A stretch of 64,000 nucleotides of DNA from Nereocystis luetkeana (taxonomy: Eukaryota; Sar; Phaeophyceae; Laminariales; Laminariaceae). The stretch lies in NCBI GenBank assembly GCA_031213475.1, contig JARUPZ010000010.1, positions 7,604,776 to 7,668,775 of the forward strand. Reading direction: 5' to 3'. The translations under genes and the position numbers were made by a program. The first letter of the stretch is position 1, and every line of letters begins with the position of its first letter. Of the stretch, positions 21,392-32,869 are shown in pieces. Below the pieces are notes generated by a model that was given only the letters and a program-made list of their open reading frames with translations, ran no database searches and was not told the DNA's origin.

Positions 21392-22042
21392 GGATGATGT
21401 ATATAAAATACCACAGGTACGATACATTGCACTTGTTCCGAGATATGGTGTCAACTTGAAATATCATTGCCACCAACCCGTGTTTCTTCCAGCAGTACGG
21501 GACCTACATACGGGGTGGTCCTGGATTCGACAGCCCACCAGTCTGTCCCCTCGCGTCCCTAGCCCTGCTGCACCAACAATCAAAGAGTACTCGTATTGCT
21601 GGGGGAGAATCGTACCTGGCCCTGTTCTTGATTTCCTCGAATAGCTTGGCCTTTCCTTGATCGTCTTCAGGCGAGGCATCCATTATGTCTCCATGGGCAC
21701 CGAATGATTTCTGGCTGAACATCGCTGCCATGGTTAGACTGCTGCAAGATCTGCACTGGGTATACGGGCCTACCTTGTCGGGAAAGACTCAAGAGAGGAT
21801 GTTACGTGGTTCCCGACCGAAAATCGAAGGCCCCCCGCCCCCCGCCCGTTCCAGAAAAAATCCGCCGCGGGAGTTCCACTCGATCTTTCGGCACTTTTTT
21901 ATGTCGCTATAGAGCTTGCCCGCCCCCCCCCCCCCCTGCGGAGGATTTTACTCTTTTTCACGTTTGTTTTGGTTTTCACGTTGGTTGCGGTTGGTTGAAA
22001 TCTACTACCAGGTACCAGGTACCTGGTACGTAATAATTGTAA
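21392..22042. other. No gene seen
   Basis: Unassigned. Contains a poly-C run near 21922 and a cluster TACCAGGTACCAGGTACCTGGTA at 22006-22028, the densest copy of that motif in the window. Confidence 0.4.
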
Positions 22043-22047
22043 GTAAA

Positions 22048-22118
22048 ATGTGCACAGATGGTTCCTTCGTACCAACGTACCAGATGTGCACAGATGGTTC
22101 CTTCGTACCAACGTACCA
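22048..22118 (+). repeat. 35-bp tandem duplication
   Basis: ATGTGCACAGATGGTTCC followed by TTCGTACCAACGTACCAG occurs twice in direct succession, followed by TACCAGGTATCATATACCAGG. Confidence 0.85.
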
Positions 22119-22229
22119 GGTATCATATACCAGGTATATAAAGCAACGCCTCTCTTCCGTATACCCATACATATTTTGATGTCATTTCCGGATCATGGCC
22201 CACACTGTTACGTGTGCACACTTGATTTT

Positions 22230-24048
22230 ATAACAGGTGGATCAAACGGGAAGGCACGAGCGTCGATGGATCCTGAGCTTGGACGACGGTCTTCTGGTCC
22301 TCGTGCGCAGGTGGCTTCGCCTCAACGCGACCAAGACGGACGGGGGTCCCAACATGACAGCTGAGATGTTCCGCGACTACCTTGTCAAGGAGATCCTGCC
22401 CGAGGTAGCTGCCACCCAGACCGACAACTACAACCCCTTCAAGCACGCCCCCATCTCCAAGACCGTGTCAGAAGAAGGCGTTGTGTTGTACTCGATCACC
22501 GTTCGCACTGCGAGATCCTGGCTCCATAAGCTCGGGTGTCAATACCGTGACTCCAGGTCAGGCCTGTACTTTGACGGCCATGACCGCGAAGACGTCCTGT
22601 TGTACCGGGTTGAGGTATACCAGGTATCTCCCTGCGTACTTCAAGCACCGCGACTACACCGACATCGGATCGACGCGACTCTCGAGGAGGCGGTATCCTG
22701 GGGAGTGGAAACGAAACAGCGAGACAGGGGGCAGCGGGACAGGGGGGAGGCGGGTCGTGTCTGGGTCTGCGTGAATACTTTCAAGGAGACGCTCGCCGAG
22801 CTTCCGGGGTATCTCCGAAAGAGGGTCACGAGCAAGAAAACGTATGCTGGCGAGAGGAAAAAGTCGATGTTCTGCTACCAAGACGAGTGCATCTATCTAC
22901 AGGTCTAACGACGGTGAGCGATTCTCGTGGGTCCCGCCCAACGTGCACGGGCTCAAAAAGAAGGGAGACGGAGCCGGCATCATGATCTCCGGCACCATCG
23001 TGGACACCTTGGGATTCGTCGCCGGCGACCAAGATGACATCGACAAGGCACAAGATTTGCGTCGTGAGCGCTGCCGCATCTCGTCAGCCAAACACGCAGC
23101 GGGAGACACGACCAAGCCGGAGGAGTACCGCGACATCGATATGCTTCACAAAGATGACGACGGTAAGTTCTGGACGTACTACAAGTTTGAGTACGGCAAG
23201 AACAAGGAGGGGTACTGGACGGGGGCGAAGATGGTTCAGCATATATATATATGGCCGATGTTTTGGATCTCTTCGCTGTGGTATTCCCAGAGTACAAGCC
23301 TGTCTGTTTTTTTGACTGGTCGTCGTGTCATGATTGCGTCGAAGAGGGGGCACCGAGCGTCACGAGGATGAACGTCGGTTACGGGGGGGTTAGAAAGGGT
23401 GTCGATCTAGCTGCTCAGGGGTCTGTAACCATACTAGAAGACACACCCAAGCTTAAGAAAGGGCAAGTGCAACACCTCACCTTTCAGGAAGGTGAAGTCC
23501 CATTTTACGCTCCGGATGCCACCGATCACGTCGGAAAGCTGAAGGGGCAGAGGCAAATCCTGTTTGAGAGGGGGCTTTTGGTCCCCGGGATGACAAAGAC
23601 TGGGAGCAAGAGGGGTGATAAGAACCCTAACCTAGCGCTGAGCAAGGTAGCGGTGTTGAGCGCGCAGTTGGACTTCAAAAACGTGGACCCCAGCTTAGTG
23701 GTGCTAGTCAAACGCTGCGGAGGGGTTGCAATCATGCTTCCCAAGTTCCATTGTGAGATCAATCCGATAGAGCTTGTTTGGGGCAGGTCAAAGCATTGGG
23801 TCCGCAAAAACTGCAGATGCACAATCCAGTGCTTGCGGGTCAACGTTGCTAAGAGTTACGCGGTGGCCGAAGACCGGTTCAGTGTAAACATAGTACAGAA
23901 CTTCTGCAGGAAGGTGTGGCCAACTACCACCTGGTGTACGCTCAGAATCTCACGGGTCCCACGGCAGTGGAGAAGAGGGAAACGTTCAAGTCGCACCGGA
24001 AGCCGGCCCCATCTGAGTTCCTTCACCCCACGTAATGTACATTATTAA
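22230..24048 (+). pseudogene. DDE transposase, frameshifted
   Basis: The sequence encodes a transposase of the DDE type (IS630/Tc1-like or the related large family found in fungi and protists), spread over three frames. The N-terminal part has TARSWLHKLG (helix-turn-helix-like) and GLYFDGHDREDVLLYR. A first acidic motif YQDECIY lies at about 22879 and SNDGERFSWVPP follows in another frame. A second acidic motif CFFDWSSCHD lies near 23308. The last, FHCEINPIELVWGRSKHW, lies near 23752, with the glutamate at 23770. The D-to-E spacing is long, so this is not a classic D34E mariner. Frame breaks occur at about 22620 (a TACCAGGTA insertion) and 22895. An acceptor-like TTATAACAG precedes 22238. It is presumably non-functional. 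Confidence 0.7.
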
Positions 24049-24591
24049 CGTTGTAAGATACTTGATTTATGATATGCCTGGTGTTTTTTTGGGGCGGTGT
24101 TTGCCCATGTCATAGATTTCCTGGCTGTTTATATTGTGTGTACTACACTTGGTATCATATTATCATAAAGGATATATGCTTAGTTTGGAGATGGTTGTAT
24201 AGGGGGGGGGGGGGGGGGGGGCGGTGGGTGTGCATAAAAGCCCCGCCGATCGAGGTGAAAATCAAGCGAAAACAGGCGCCAATGGATGCTTCCAAGGCAA
24301 GAAAAAGACACATTTTTCGTGTCCCCCCAATAAAAATGCCTCATGTTTATTATTCAACTCCCGTGTATATATATATGGCCATGCTGTGTCTTCAAACACT
24401 CAAGGCCCGCCCATATCAACCTCAAAAAATAAAAAAAGGGCCATGGCAAGAGCGTAGTTGCCGAAATAAGCGATATTTTATTTTGTCCCCTCCCCCCCAA
24501 AAAAAGCCTGAAAAATTCTATACGAAAACCTCAAAATATTAGAAACGCCTCAAATCGATATGGTCTTTGAACAAATCTTATTTCATTTATG
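24049..24591. other. No gene seen
   Basis: A run of about 20 G residues lies near 24200. The rest is AT-rich without recognisable features. Confidence 0.45.
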
Positions 24592-26212
24592 AGGGCCGGT
24601 CTTATCGAGGGCAAAATAAACGGAAAAAAAACGAAATAAAACGAACAGACTTTCGTTTTTCGCAAAAAACGGCAGGTTGAGTCCTAACGAGAGGGCAAAA
24701 AAAACGAAAAAAAAAACGAAACAAAAATAAGAAGCCGAGTCGAATTTTTACGCGGTGCAATTTTTCGGAATGACTCAACCGCCACAGCACGTGGTTCCCG
24801 GTGATAGCGCTCGACAGCGACGGTGGATAGACACAACTCGCACACGTAAGGCACCCTCCACAGCAGGCGGTTCTCGTGGTCCAACCCGCTCCCTACGGAG
24901 TGCTCTAGAACTTGTGTATCGGCCATCGCTGTTCGATGGCAGACGTTTGAATGTTGAGTGGGACTCATGTCCAAAAATATACCGCCACAGCCACTTCCTG
25001 ATCCCCCGGTTTCTTACGAGGGCACCCCATGGTGATTCCCTACCCATATGTGCTCGCGCCGTGAGCAGACAAAAGCCGCGTGTGGCAGCCACATGCACTA
25101 CCTCGACCATCGTGCGCTTGCCAACCGGTCGTAGAAACTTTATCGGAACTTCATCCCAACGCGTCGAGCTCCTCCTATGTTCCTCTTCGACCCTGGGTAT
25201 CCCATATTTCGTTTATTTGGCACCCATTTCGTTTTTTTTCAAGTCCTCTGGGGCTTAATAAAAACGAAATGTGAAAACGGAGGTATCGGGATCTCTACTT
25301 CTAATTTTTACAATTTGACCAATAAAACTCACGTACTCTTTAGTTCTGTTTTTCGTTTTTTTGTTTTATTGGTCAAATTGTAAAAATTAGAAGTAGAGAT
25401 CCCGATACCTCCGTTTTCACATTTCGTTTTTTTCAAGTGTGTTTCGTTTTTTCGTTTTATTGGTCAAATTGTAAAAATTAGAAGTAGAGATCCCGATACC
25501 TCGGTAACCACATTTCGTTTTTTTCAAGTCCCGGAGGACTTAAAAAAAAACGAAATGGGTGCCAAATAAACGAAATATATATGGGATCCCCAGGGTCGAA
25601 GAGGAACATATAGGATAGGAGCTCGACGCGCGTTGGGATGAAGTTCCGATAAAGTTTCTACGACCGGTTGGCAAGCGCACGATGGCCGAGGTAGTGCATG
25701 TGGCTGCCACGCGGCTTTTGTCTGCTCACGGCGCGAGCACATTTATTTGGGTAGGGAATCACCACATGGGGTGCCCTCGTAAGAAACCGGGGGATCAGGA
25801 AGTAGTAAGTGGCTGTGGCGGTAAATTTTTGGACATGAGTCCCACTCAACATTCAAACGTCTGCCATCGAACTGCGATGGCCGATACACAAAAGTTCTAG
25901 AGCACTCCGTAGGGAGCGGGTTGGACCAGAGAACCGCCTGCTGTGGAGGGTGCCTTACGTGTGCGAGTTGTGTCTGTCCACCGTCGCTGTCGAGCGCGCT
26001 ATCGCCGGGAACCACGTGCTGTGGCGGTTGAGTCATTCCGAAAAATTGCACCGCGTAAAAATTCGACTCGGCTTCTTATTTTTGTTTCGTTTTTTTTCGT
26101 TTTTTTTGCCCTCTCGTTAGGACTCAACCTGCTGTTTTTTGCGAAAAACGAAAGTCTGTTCGTTTTATTTCGTTTTTTTTCCGTTTATTTTGCCCTCGAT
26201 AAGACCGGCCCT
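24592..26212. mobile_element. Foldback element, ~1.6 kb palindrome
   Basis: The left arm starting AGGGCCGGTCTTATCGAGGG at 24592 is matched by its complement ending at 26212. Anchors through the arms keep a near-constant coordinate sum (24781 with 26025, and 25221 with 25561), so the whole segment is an imperfect palindrome centred near 25400. The central 250 bases hold nested inverted copies of GAAATGTGAAAACGGAGG and TTTTACAATTTGACCAATAAA. The same frame is open in both arms (starting MQFFGMTQPPQHVVPGDSA) but has no recognisable domain. The structure suits a foldback transposon; no transposase is present. Confidence 0.8.
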
Positions 26213-26575
26213 AAAAACGAATAAAAAAACGAAATGAAAAAACGAAAAACAGAACTAAATAGTATACGTGAGTTTTATTGGTCAAATTGTAAAAATTAGA
26301 AGTAGAGATCCCGATACCTCCGTTTTCACATTCCGTTCTTTTCAAGTCCCAGGGCCGGTCATCATAATAAAAAAAAGAAAAAGAAAAATGATTATGTATT
26401 GGCGAAGTTAGGGCCGGTCTTATCGAGGGCAAAATAAACGAAAAAAAAACGAAATGAAAAAGCGAAAACAGAACTAAAGAGTATACGTGAGTTTTATTGG
26501 TCAAATTGTAAAAATTAGAAGTAGAGATCCCGATACCTCTGTTTTCACATTTCGTTTTTTTGGACTTAAAAACCG
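26213..26575 (-). repeat. Extra foldback units
   Basis: Two further copies of the inner unit (TTTTATTGGTCAAATTGTAAAAATTAG...GATCCCGATACCTC) sit at about 26270-26335 and 26490-26555. A third GGGCCGGTCTTATCGAGGGC lies near 26410. They extend the foldback element tandemly. Confidence 0.75.
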
Positions 26576-26977
26576 ATTAAGTAAAACGCGGGTCACAAGT
26601 AAGTGCCCGCACCGGTGCGGGCATTTGTGACCTGAATTTTGGGGACTTCGTTAAAAAAAAAGCGGGTCCTACAACAATTAATTGAGCAGATAAGATCTAA
26701 AATATACCTCGGAAAGCTCTTCGCAGGAGCTTTCGAATGAGCCTATTCAAAGAAGCGAGGTCGCGCTGTCGAGCTCACAATCGAGTGTTGACCGTCGCCG
26801 TGAAGGCACTTCACCGGACAAGCATCGTAGCCATTTCTCAACGGCTACAGCAGTCTCGCCGAAACAAGTTGCAGATTTGGAGAGCTAGTCTCCTGGGCGA
26901 TTTTATGGCATCTGAATCATCCCCGATCCCCGCCAGGACCCGGCCAAAATAAAACGAAACAAAACTTTTCAAATATT
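26576..26977. other. No gene seen
   Basis: Contains the short hairpin GCCCGCACCGGTGCGGGC near 26608. No recognisable coding region before 26978. Confidence 0.4.
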
Positions 26978-27331
26978 TTGACCACATCAAAAAAAATCTC
27001 GAAGCCTGAAGACGCGAAGACTCCTGGATTCGAGGTCATGCCTTTCACGCTGAAATCCGAGGCGCTGCAGAGCATCAAGGCAGTGCTGGCTTCTCGGGGC
27101 GCACACAAGCTAGTCAGCGTGCTCCCAGTGAAAGTTAAGAGAACTTATCAAGTGGAGGTCACGGCGGAGCTTCCCGATGGATCGAGATCTCGCTGGAGAA
27201 GCGGTTCTACCAAGTATCCAGGCGGCAACAAATCTCGTCGAGCTTGGGACGCAGAGGCGCAGTTTGCGGCTGTCTGGCGGCCAGGCCACTCGAGCAAGCT
27301 GGTGCCCCGCATCAGTGATGCCAAGCGCTAG
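26978..27331 (+). CDS. Hypothetical protein fragment
   Basis: A 117-codon frame includes TPGFEVMPFTLKSEALQSIK and KRTYQVEVTAELPDGS, with protein-like composition and GC-rich codon ends unlike the flanking repeats. I do not recognise the family. The C-terminal third is rich in Arg, Ser and Trp. It overlaps the next frame, so a frameshift or intron between them is possible. Confidence 0.35.
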   Translation: MTTSKKISKPEDAKTPGFEVMPFTLKSEALQSIKAVLASRGAHKLVSVLPVKVKRTYQVEVTAELPDGSRSRWRSGSTKYPGGNKSRRAWDAEAQFAAVWRPGHSSKLVPRISDAKR

Positions 27332-27332
27332 A

Positions 27333-27716
27333 TCGAAGCCGAAGCCGAAGCTCCTCCACCTCGAGAAAAGCGATCACGTGACTGCCACAACAACAAAAAT
27401 CGAGGATGCACCGCCTGAAAAACGCGGCGGGATACGGGAGGGGGCAGGCAGGCCGAAGGGACCCTATGGCGGGAAGAAGCTGCGGGAGCTTTTGCAGACC
27501 TATAAAGCGGCTGTCAAGCTCGGGCAGCTTACACATGCGGGTATCGCCGCTCGTGACCTTCCTGCCGCGATGTTAGAAGCGCAAGTCCATGTGGACAAAC
27601 GTCAGGCGGAATTCGACCCAGCTTTCCTCAAGCGTCAAGCCAACAAGGGCGTGTGTAGGAAGGAAGCTCTTCGCAAGCTCAAATGGGCGAGGTTGCAGCT
27701 TGCGAAGGCGGCTTGA
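27333..27716 (+). CDS. Hypothetical protein fragment with GRPKG motif
   Basis: The frame has a plausible segment reading EKRGGIREGAGRPKGPYGGK, an AT-hook-like GRP core flanked by basic residues, then KLRELLQTYKAAVKLGQLT and a lysine-rich C-terminus ending LQLAKAA. The GGIREGAGRPKG phrase resembles N-termini of some transposon-encoded or DNA-binding proteins. The start is uncertain; the frame is open from 27177. I cannot assign a function. Confidence 0.35.
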   Translation, partial: SKPKPKLLHLEKSDHVTATTTKIEDAPPEKRGGIREGAGRPKGPYGGKKLRELLQTYKAAVKLGQLTHAGIAARDLPAAMLEAQVHVDKRQAEFDPAFLKRQANKGVCRKEALRKLKWARLQLAKAA

Positions 27717-28204
27717 GCTGCCCGAGCGTGCCGGGAGAACTGGCAGCAGGGCGTCGCCTACTTCAGAGGCGTCGAAAAGGAGTGTCTCGGTGCTGCTGCT
27801 GTGAATTCGTGTGGGCTCGAGGTGAGTTGTCAGATTTGACTGCTGCATGTTTATTTCTGCTGTATAATACTCGCATGTACGCTGCTGTTTTATGACACTC
27901 GTGGTCGTATTACCTGCTGTGTGTGACACATGATGATATGATAGCTGTTGCTGTGACGGTATTGCTGCTGTTGCTGTAATATGACCATACATACTGCTAT
28001 CATATGATATGCATGTATGATACCACATTGCTGCGGTATCATATTTACCATGTTGCATGCGAAGACACGTACATGGCTCCGCAAGACCCCTCTCTCACGC
28101 CCCCCCCTCCTCTCTCTCTCTTTCTCTCTCGCTCTCTTTCTCTCTTTCTCTCTCTCGTTACCCCCGCCGTTGTTTCGCGTCCCGCTGCTGTGCCGCACCT
28201 ACAG
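27717..28204. other. No gene; probable intron sequence
   Basis: Ends in a long CT-rich tract (28095-28160) and CCGCACCTACAG, a strong 3' splice-site context for the exon at 28205. A GAG|GTGAGT donor-like site lies at 27821, but its phase does not match any open frame joined to 28205. Confidence 0.45.
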
Positions 28205-28399
28205 GAGTCTGTGGACGTTTCTCACGCGCAAGCGGGGAAGCTATTCCAAGTGTCGCTGGCTCTGAGATCAGTGTATCAGTTGCTTCTACGGAAGGAGTCA
28301 CCCACGCATGCTTTCGAGGAAACTTCGAGGTGGCTGGAAGTGCCGGTAAGCACTATCAAGACATGGGAGAGGATGTACCGCAACAAGGGCTACATCAAG
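28205..28399 (+). CDS. Internal exon, helix-turn-helix-like, unknown protein
   Basis: Exactly 65 codons between a polypyrimidine-CAG acceptor (AG at 28203-28204) and an AAG|GTAAGA donor (GT at 28400-28401). The translation includes GKLFQVSLALRSVYQLLLRK and then FEETSRWLEVPVSTIKTWER followed by MYRNKGYIK. The S/T-R-W-L-x-V-P-x-S-T-I-x-x-W segment looks like a helix-turn-helix of the kind that precedes DDE transposase domains. No matching neighbour exon could be joined in phase. It may belong to a host gene or a transposon. Confidence 0.5.
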
Positions 28400-29820
28400 G
28401 TAAGAGCAGCAAACTGCAGCCTATCGTTGTGCACGCACATGTCATATCATACAAGTCACAGTATGCTATGCCTTTGAAATTACGCAATTTCGTTTTGTTT
28501 GCGGGTAACTTATAGCAGTATACCGTGCCAGTTGTTGAAGTCGCGACGACCCAACTCAATTCCGTTGCATTCTCCCAAACGTCGACTATGTACTCTTGAT
28601 TGCACTCGCACATATCCGGCCCGGCCCACGTACCATATTTCAGGTAGAATCGATGACGATGAGCCACACCCATCAACCGACGGCGACGGCAGGTTAAAAA
28701 CAAGAGCTCATAGAAGTCAGAGTGGCCCCGTCGACGACACGGAGGAAATCCAGAGGAATCCACAGGCGGGAGGAGTAGCGATGGCGAGGGCTATAGCCAA
28801 GACAGCTGTTGCGATGACGATCACCCGGGCCTGGTCGAAGAAACCTCCACTCGCGGGGATAACTTGCCATGCACGAAGACTCCTCTTGTGTAGGTTACGG
28901 CCTTTCAGCCATAGACAAGGAGGGGGGAAGGGGGTGAGGCGGCTGGCGCCTGAACAGTCGTGGATGATTACTTGGATTCTGATTAGTCGGGGGGAGGGGG
29001 GGAACAGAGCATCAGGGCATGTCTGTTTTCTATCGATTGGATTGCGTTCATATTCGTTGTTTTCCCGTGCTCGATGGTGGCAGGTGTGAGTAATTTTGTT
29101 GGAATGTCCCTGACCTATGTGTTGTGGCTGCGCCATCTCTGTTCGGTTGCAGTGCCCGCAGGGTGTGTTTTGTTCAAAGCGCGTGTTTAGCTCACACAGG
29201 TTGCCACAATGTGATGCCCCCTCTTGTGTTCGACTGATGATACCGTCTTCGTTTTTGTATTCTGGCCAGTTGATGCTGGGAATTTCAATATCCACATCTC
29301 TGTGTCTGGCTGCTGCCTATATTGTAATTGTTTGTCGACGAAAGCTCAAGACAGGGGGGTTACTAATTTTTGTGAATTACGTATGATACTCGCTCAACCA
29401 CGACATGTGGGGAGTTGTTACACTCTTGCCTCATTGTGGCGCATTGGTTTAGAACTCGTCAAAGAGAGGCACGGGCTTCCCCGAAGCATACGCACGTAGA
29501 TGCATTGAGCAGGGAGGAAGCAGAAGGACACGCAAGGGGTAGGTTAGGCGGGTACCACGCCGCACGGTCGACATACCGTACACAGTGTTGTACATTACAT
29601 GCCCGCAACCGGTGTTTGTATGGCGTAGAATAGTCTCGAAAGGCGTGGCAGATATAGGACATCGTGTGTAAACAACTGTCCACACAGGGCCAGTTGGATT
29701 GAGCAAACATGCAGTAGATTCATAATATAAAGCAAAATATTGGATGCAACAATGTGTACTGTTTCCGCATATCTATAAATACAGGGGGCGCGTATGACTG
29801 TCAGCGTCTTGTGGCGGTTC
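28400..29820. other. No gene supported
   Basis: Long overlapping frames occur on both strands (for example 28717-29295 minus and 28499-29089 plus), but none has a recognisable domain, and both strands open together. I leave it unassigned. Confidence 0.35.
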
Positions 29821-30417
29821 ACCGTACAAACCCACTAGATGTCGGTGTGGTGGGTGCGTTTTCGACTGCACTGTAGGGTCGCCCTTTTTTGGGCACCCTC
29901 CAGCGGGTACGGTCGCATACCCTCCAGAGGGTTTTGGGGGGTGGCGTCAGCCTCCACGGCGTGCGCGCCGGAAAACTCTGTACGTCGATGTGGTGGGTCT
30001 GAAAATTGCCGCGCGATAGTGTCACCCAATTTTGGGCACCCTCCAGAGGAAATGATATTCTGCCCTCCAGAGGGTTTCTACTGTGACGCCGGCCTCCAGA
30101 GCGTGCGCGGCCGACCACTCTGTACGTCGGTGTGGTGGGTCTAAAATTTACCGCACGATAGTATCGCCCAATTTTGGGCACCCTCCAGAGGGAAAGATAT
30201 TCTGCCCGCCAGAGGGTTTTTGTTGTGACGTCGGCCTCCAGAGCGTGCGCGGCCGACCACTCTGTACGTCGGTGTGGTGGGCCTAAAATTTACCGCACGA
30301 TAGTATAGCCCGTTTTTGGGCACCCTCCAGAGGGTAAGATATCTTGCCCTCCAGAGGGTGTTTGGTGGTAGCCGATTGACCACGTGTGAGTACATATATA
30401 TGTACACCGTACAAACC
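29821..30417 (+). repeat. 142-bp satellite, four units
   Basis: Anchors near 29838, 29980, 30122 and 30264 (GTACGTCGGTGTGGTGGGTC) are exactly 142 bases apart. Each unit contains palindromic CCCTCCAGAGGG words and GGCCTCCAGAGCGTGCGCG. The array is bracketed by the direct repeat ACCGTACAAACC (29821 and 30405). Reading frames through it are repeat artefacts. Confidence 0.9.
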
Positions 30418-30570
30418 TTTTTTGAAGCATCTGACCAGCATATTTAAAGTGTACATACTACCACCATTAATAGTCTACCTGGTACAGCAGGGCGCAGGTT
30501 ATATGGTGACCGCTGACTCCCAGGAGGAACACCTCCAGGAGGACATAAAAAATAAAAATATTTTTTTCAA

Positions 30571-30825
30571 TTATGAAATACGTCAGCTGTGAGTTCGACT
30601 GATTAAATATTAATATTAATAGTTGATACTCAGCTTTGCAAGCTGCGTTATACGTCTCGTCTATATCCCATTTTTTACTGGTACATATTTTATAACATTA
30701 TGAAATGCGTCAGCTGTGAGTTCGACTGATTAAATAGCTGACACTCAGCTGTGCAAGCTGCGTAATACGTTTCGTCTATACCCCGTTTTTTACCGAATTC
30801 TACAAATTGTACTGACATACTGATG
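30571..30825 (+). repeat. 127-bp tandem duplication
   Basis: TTATGAAATACGTCAGCTGT...GTTCGACTGATTAAATA at 30571 recurs at 30698 with few changes. Both units end in TCGTCTATAYCCC-TTTTTTAC. Confidence 0.85.
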
Positions 30826-31589
30826 TCTTTCGCATTCGCCGTAGGAGTGACTTGTCCTCGGTCCGCTGGCTGAGCATTTCGAGTAAAGAGCCAGCATAGG
30901 AGAGCCGTCTGTCATCGCCAATCGTATCAATGGCTGTCAATCTGTCAACGTTAACTGTCAACCAGATTTTGGGAACTAAAGTACTCGGTCACTACACCAA
31001 CGTCAACGACGAGTTAGATTTTGATCATGATCATGCAGCCGACATATTTAGTACCAGGTATGATACAATACCGGGTATCGATTTGCGTGAGGACCATCCT
31101 TGAACCGACGGCATCAACAACAAACGCGTCCTCGTGCGATGTTTATTCATTTATTAGCGATTGGCACTCGGTGATGATAGATGGTATGCCTGGATCCTGC
31201 GGACGACGCCATTTATGACGGTATGCCTGGGGCACATGCTGGATACAGGATAACAAAGGAGCAGTATGGGGCTGACCCGCCTAGTGCAAAGCAGGTCGAG
31301 CTAGACACGTTCAGTCATTCACAGAGTTTGGTGTCATATATTGACGGTCTATGATTTCCACCTTCCTGACTTTCAAGAGTGTTCTGAGCACCAGGGCGAA
31401 AACATAAATTACTTGCTATGGGCGTGTTTCATCAGAACACGCCACCTCAACAATAGAGGGGAAACGGGGACACCATCAATACCATGACACGGTGCGCATT
31501 GTCGAATGGCGAACACAAAAAATGACAATAAGAACATGAAAATCCGATACACGGGATGCAATTCGTATTAATCAGTATATACTATATCT
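30826..31589. other. No gene seen
   Basis: Unassigned sequence with TACCAGGTA and a TACCGGGTA variant near 31051-31077. Confidence 0.4.
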
Positions 31590-32680
31590 ACCCAATCAAG
31601 GTGCCGCTATTATAGCAGTATAACATACCTGGTAGTAGACAACGATGTCTGATTTCCATGCTCGCTCACGTGCCAAAGATCACCTACCTGGTACATTATC
31701 TACAACTTTAACCAAGGTGCCGCTACAATAGCAGTATCAGACAGATACCGATTTTCGTGCTCGCTGATGTGCCGCTCGGTCCGTCCTATTAATATCTACC
31801 TTTTTCACCAGATCAACATAAAGTTACCTTACTTACCTATACCAATATCAACCTCACCCGTCGGCGTGCAATCAGCCGTGTTTTGTAACCGTTGCTTTAT
31901 AGACACTGCATGGTCTACCCAACCAGGTTGCCACTACTACTGTTTGTAGCAGCAGTAGACATCGATTGCCATGCTCGCTCATGTGCCAAACACTACGCGA
32001 TGTACCGAACTAAGGTGCTGCCAGCAGTAACAGACACCGATTTATGTGGTCGCTCATGTGCCGCTCCGTCAGTTCTCCCTACCTTACGTACCATACGAGT
32101 ACGAAATTATCTTACTTATACCAGACCAACACCAACATTATCTACCGGCTTGCAGTCGGCCTTCTATACCGAGGGCATTTCAGCCGTTGCAAACTAAACA
32201 CTGAGTGCATAATATACCCAACCAGATAGCCACTAGCAGCAGTGGACACCGATTTACATGCTCGCGCATGAGACAGGCACGTGAACTACTCATCAGCCAA
32301 GGTGCCGCTAGCAGCGACAGACACAAGTTTCCGTGCTCGCTCACGTGCCTCATGACCTGTTCAAGACGTACCAATATTACTTTCCTTGCGTACCGTATGT
32401 TATACCAGGTATCATCCACCGGCGTGCAGTCAGTCTTCAAGAGTCAAGGCCTTCAGCTGTCGAAGAAAAAAACACAACCCAATCCATGACCTACGTCACC
32501 AAGGGTGCCACTAGAGTAGCAGTACACCGATTTCCATGCTCGCTCACGCGCCAAACAAATACTACGCGATCTACCATACTCACCATACCAATACTGTCAC
32601 TACAAAAACAGCATCTGCCGTTTGCGTGCAGTCAACCTTGTAGGTATCGCTACAGGGTTTTCAGAGCCATTGCACAATAA
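31590..32680 (+). repeat. ~300 bp higher-order minisatellite
   Basis: Diverged units contain AAGGTGCCGCTA...CAGTA, CGATTTCCATGCTCGCTCACGTGCC and GGCGTGCAGTCAGCC...CAGCCGTTGC. The phrase CTCGCTCACGTGCC or a variant recurs near 31660, 31760, 31970, 32048, 32260, 32335 and 32540. The GGCGTGCAGTC word recurs near 31863, 32146, 32418 and 32620, giving four larger units of roughly 270-320 bases. Confidence 0.75.
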
Positions 32681-32869
32681 AACACTACGTACACACAACA
32701 ACAGCAGTCAGTAAATCATCTAAAAAAAAAGTCTTGCTGTTATTGTATCTACACTTACTCATGGTAAGCTTGAAATACAATCCGATGACGCTTTCATTGA
32801 GGTGCGTGCGACTGTAGGAGTAGTAGCACCTAATTTTTCCGATCCTTCGGCACTTCAGGAACACCACAC

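Noticed and set aside
27821-28205. Intron joining 27.7 kb frames to the 28205 exon
   Set aside because: The GAG|GTGAGT donor does not fit the phase of any frame that would continue into the 65-codon exon.
28717-29295. 192-codon minus-strand frame
   Set aside because: No domain, and a plus-strand frame of similar length overlaps it; no way to choose between them.
29821-30417. CRISPR-like repeats
   Set aside because: The 142-base units are contiguous with no unique spacers, and the genome is eukaryotic; this is a satellite.
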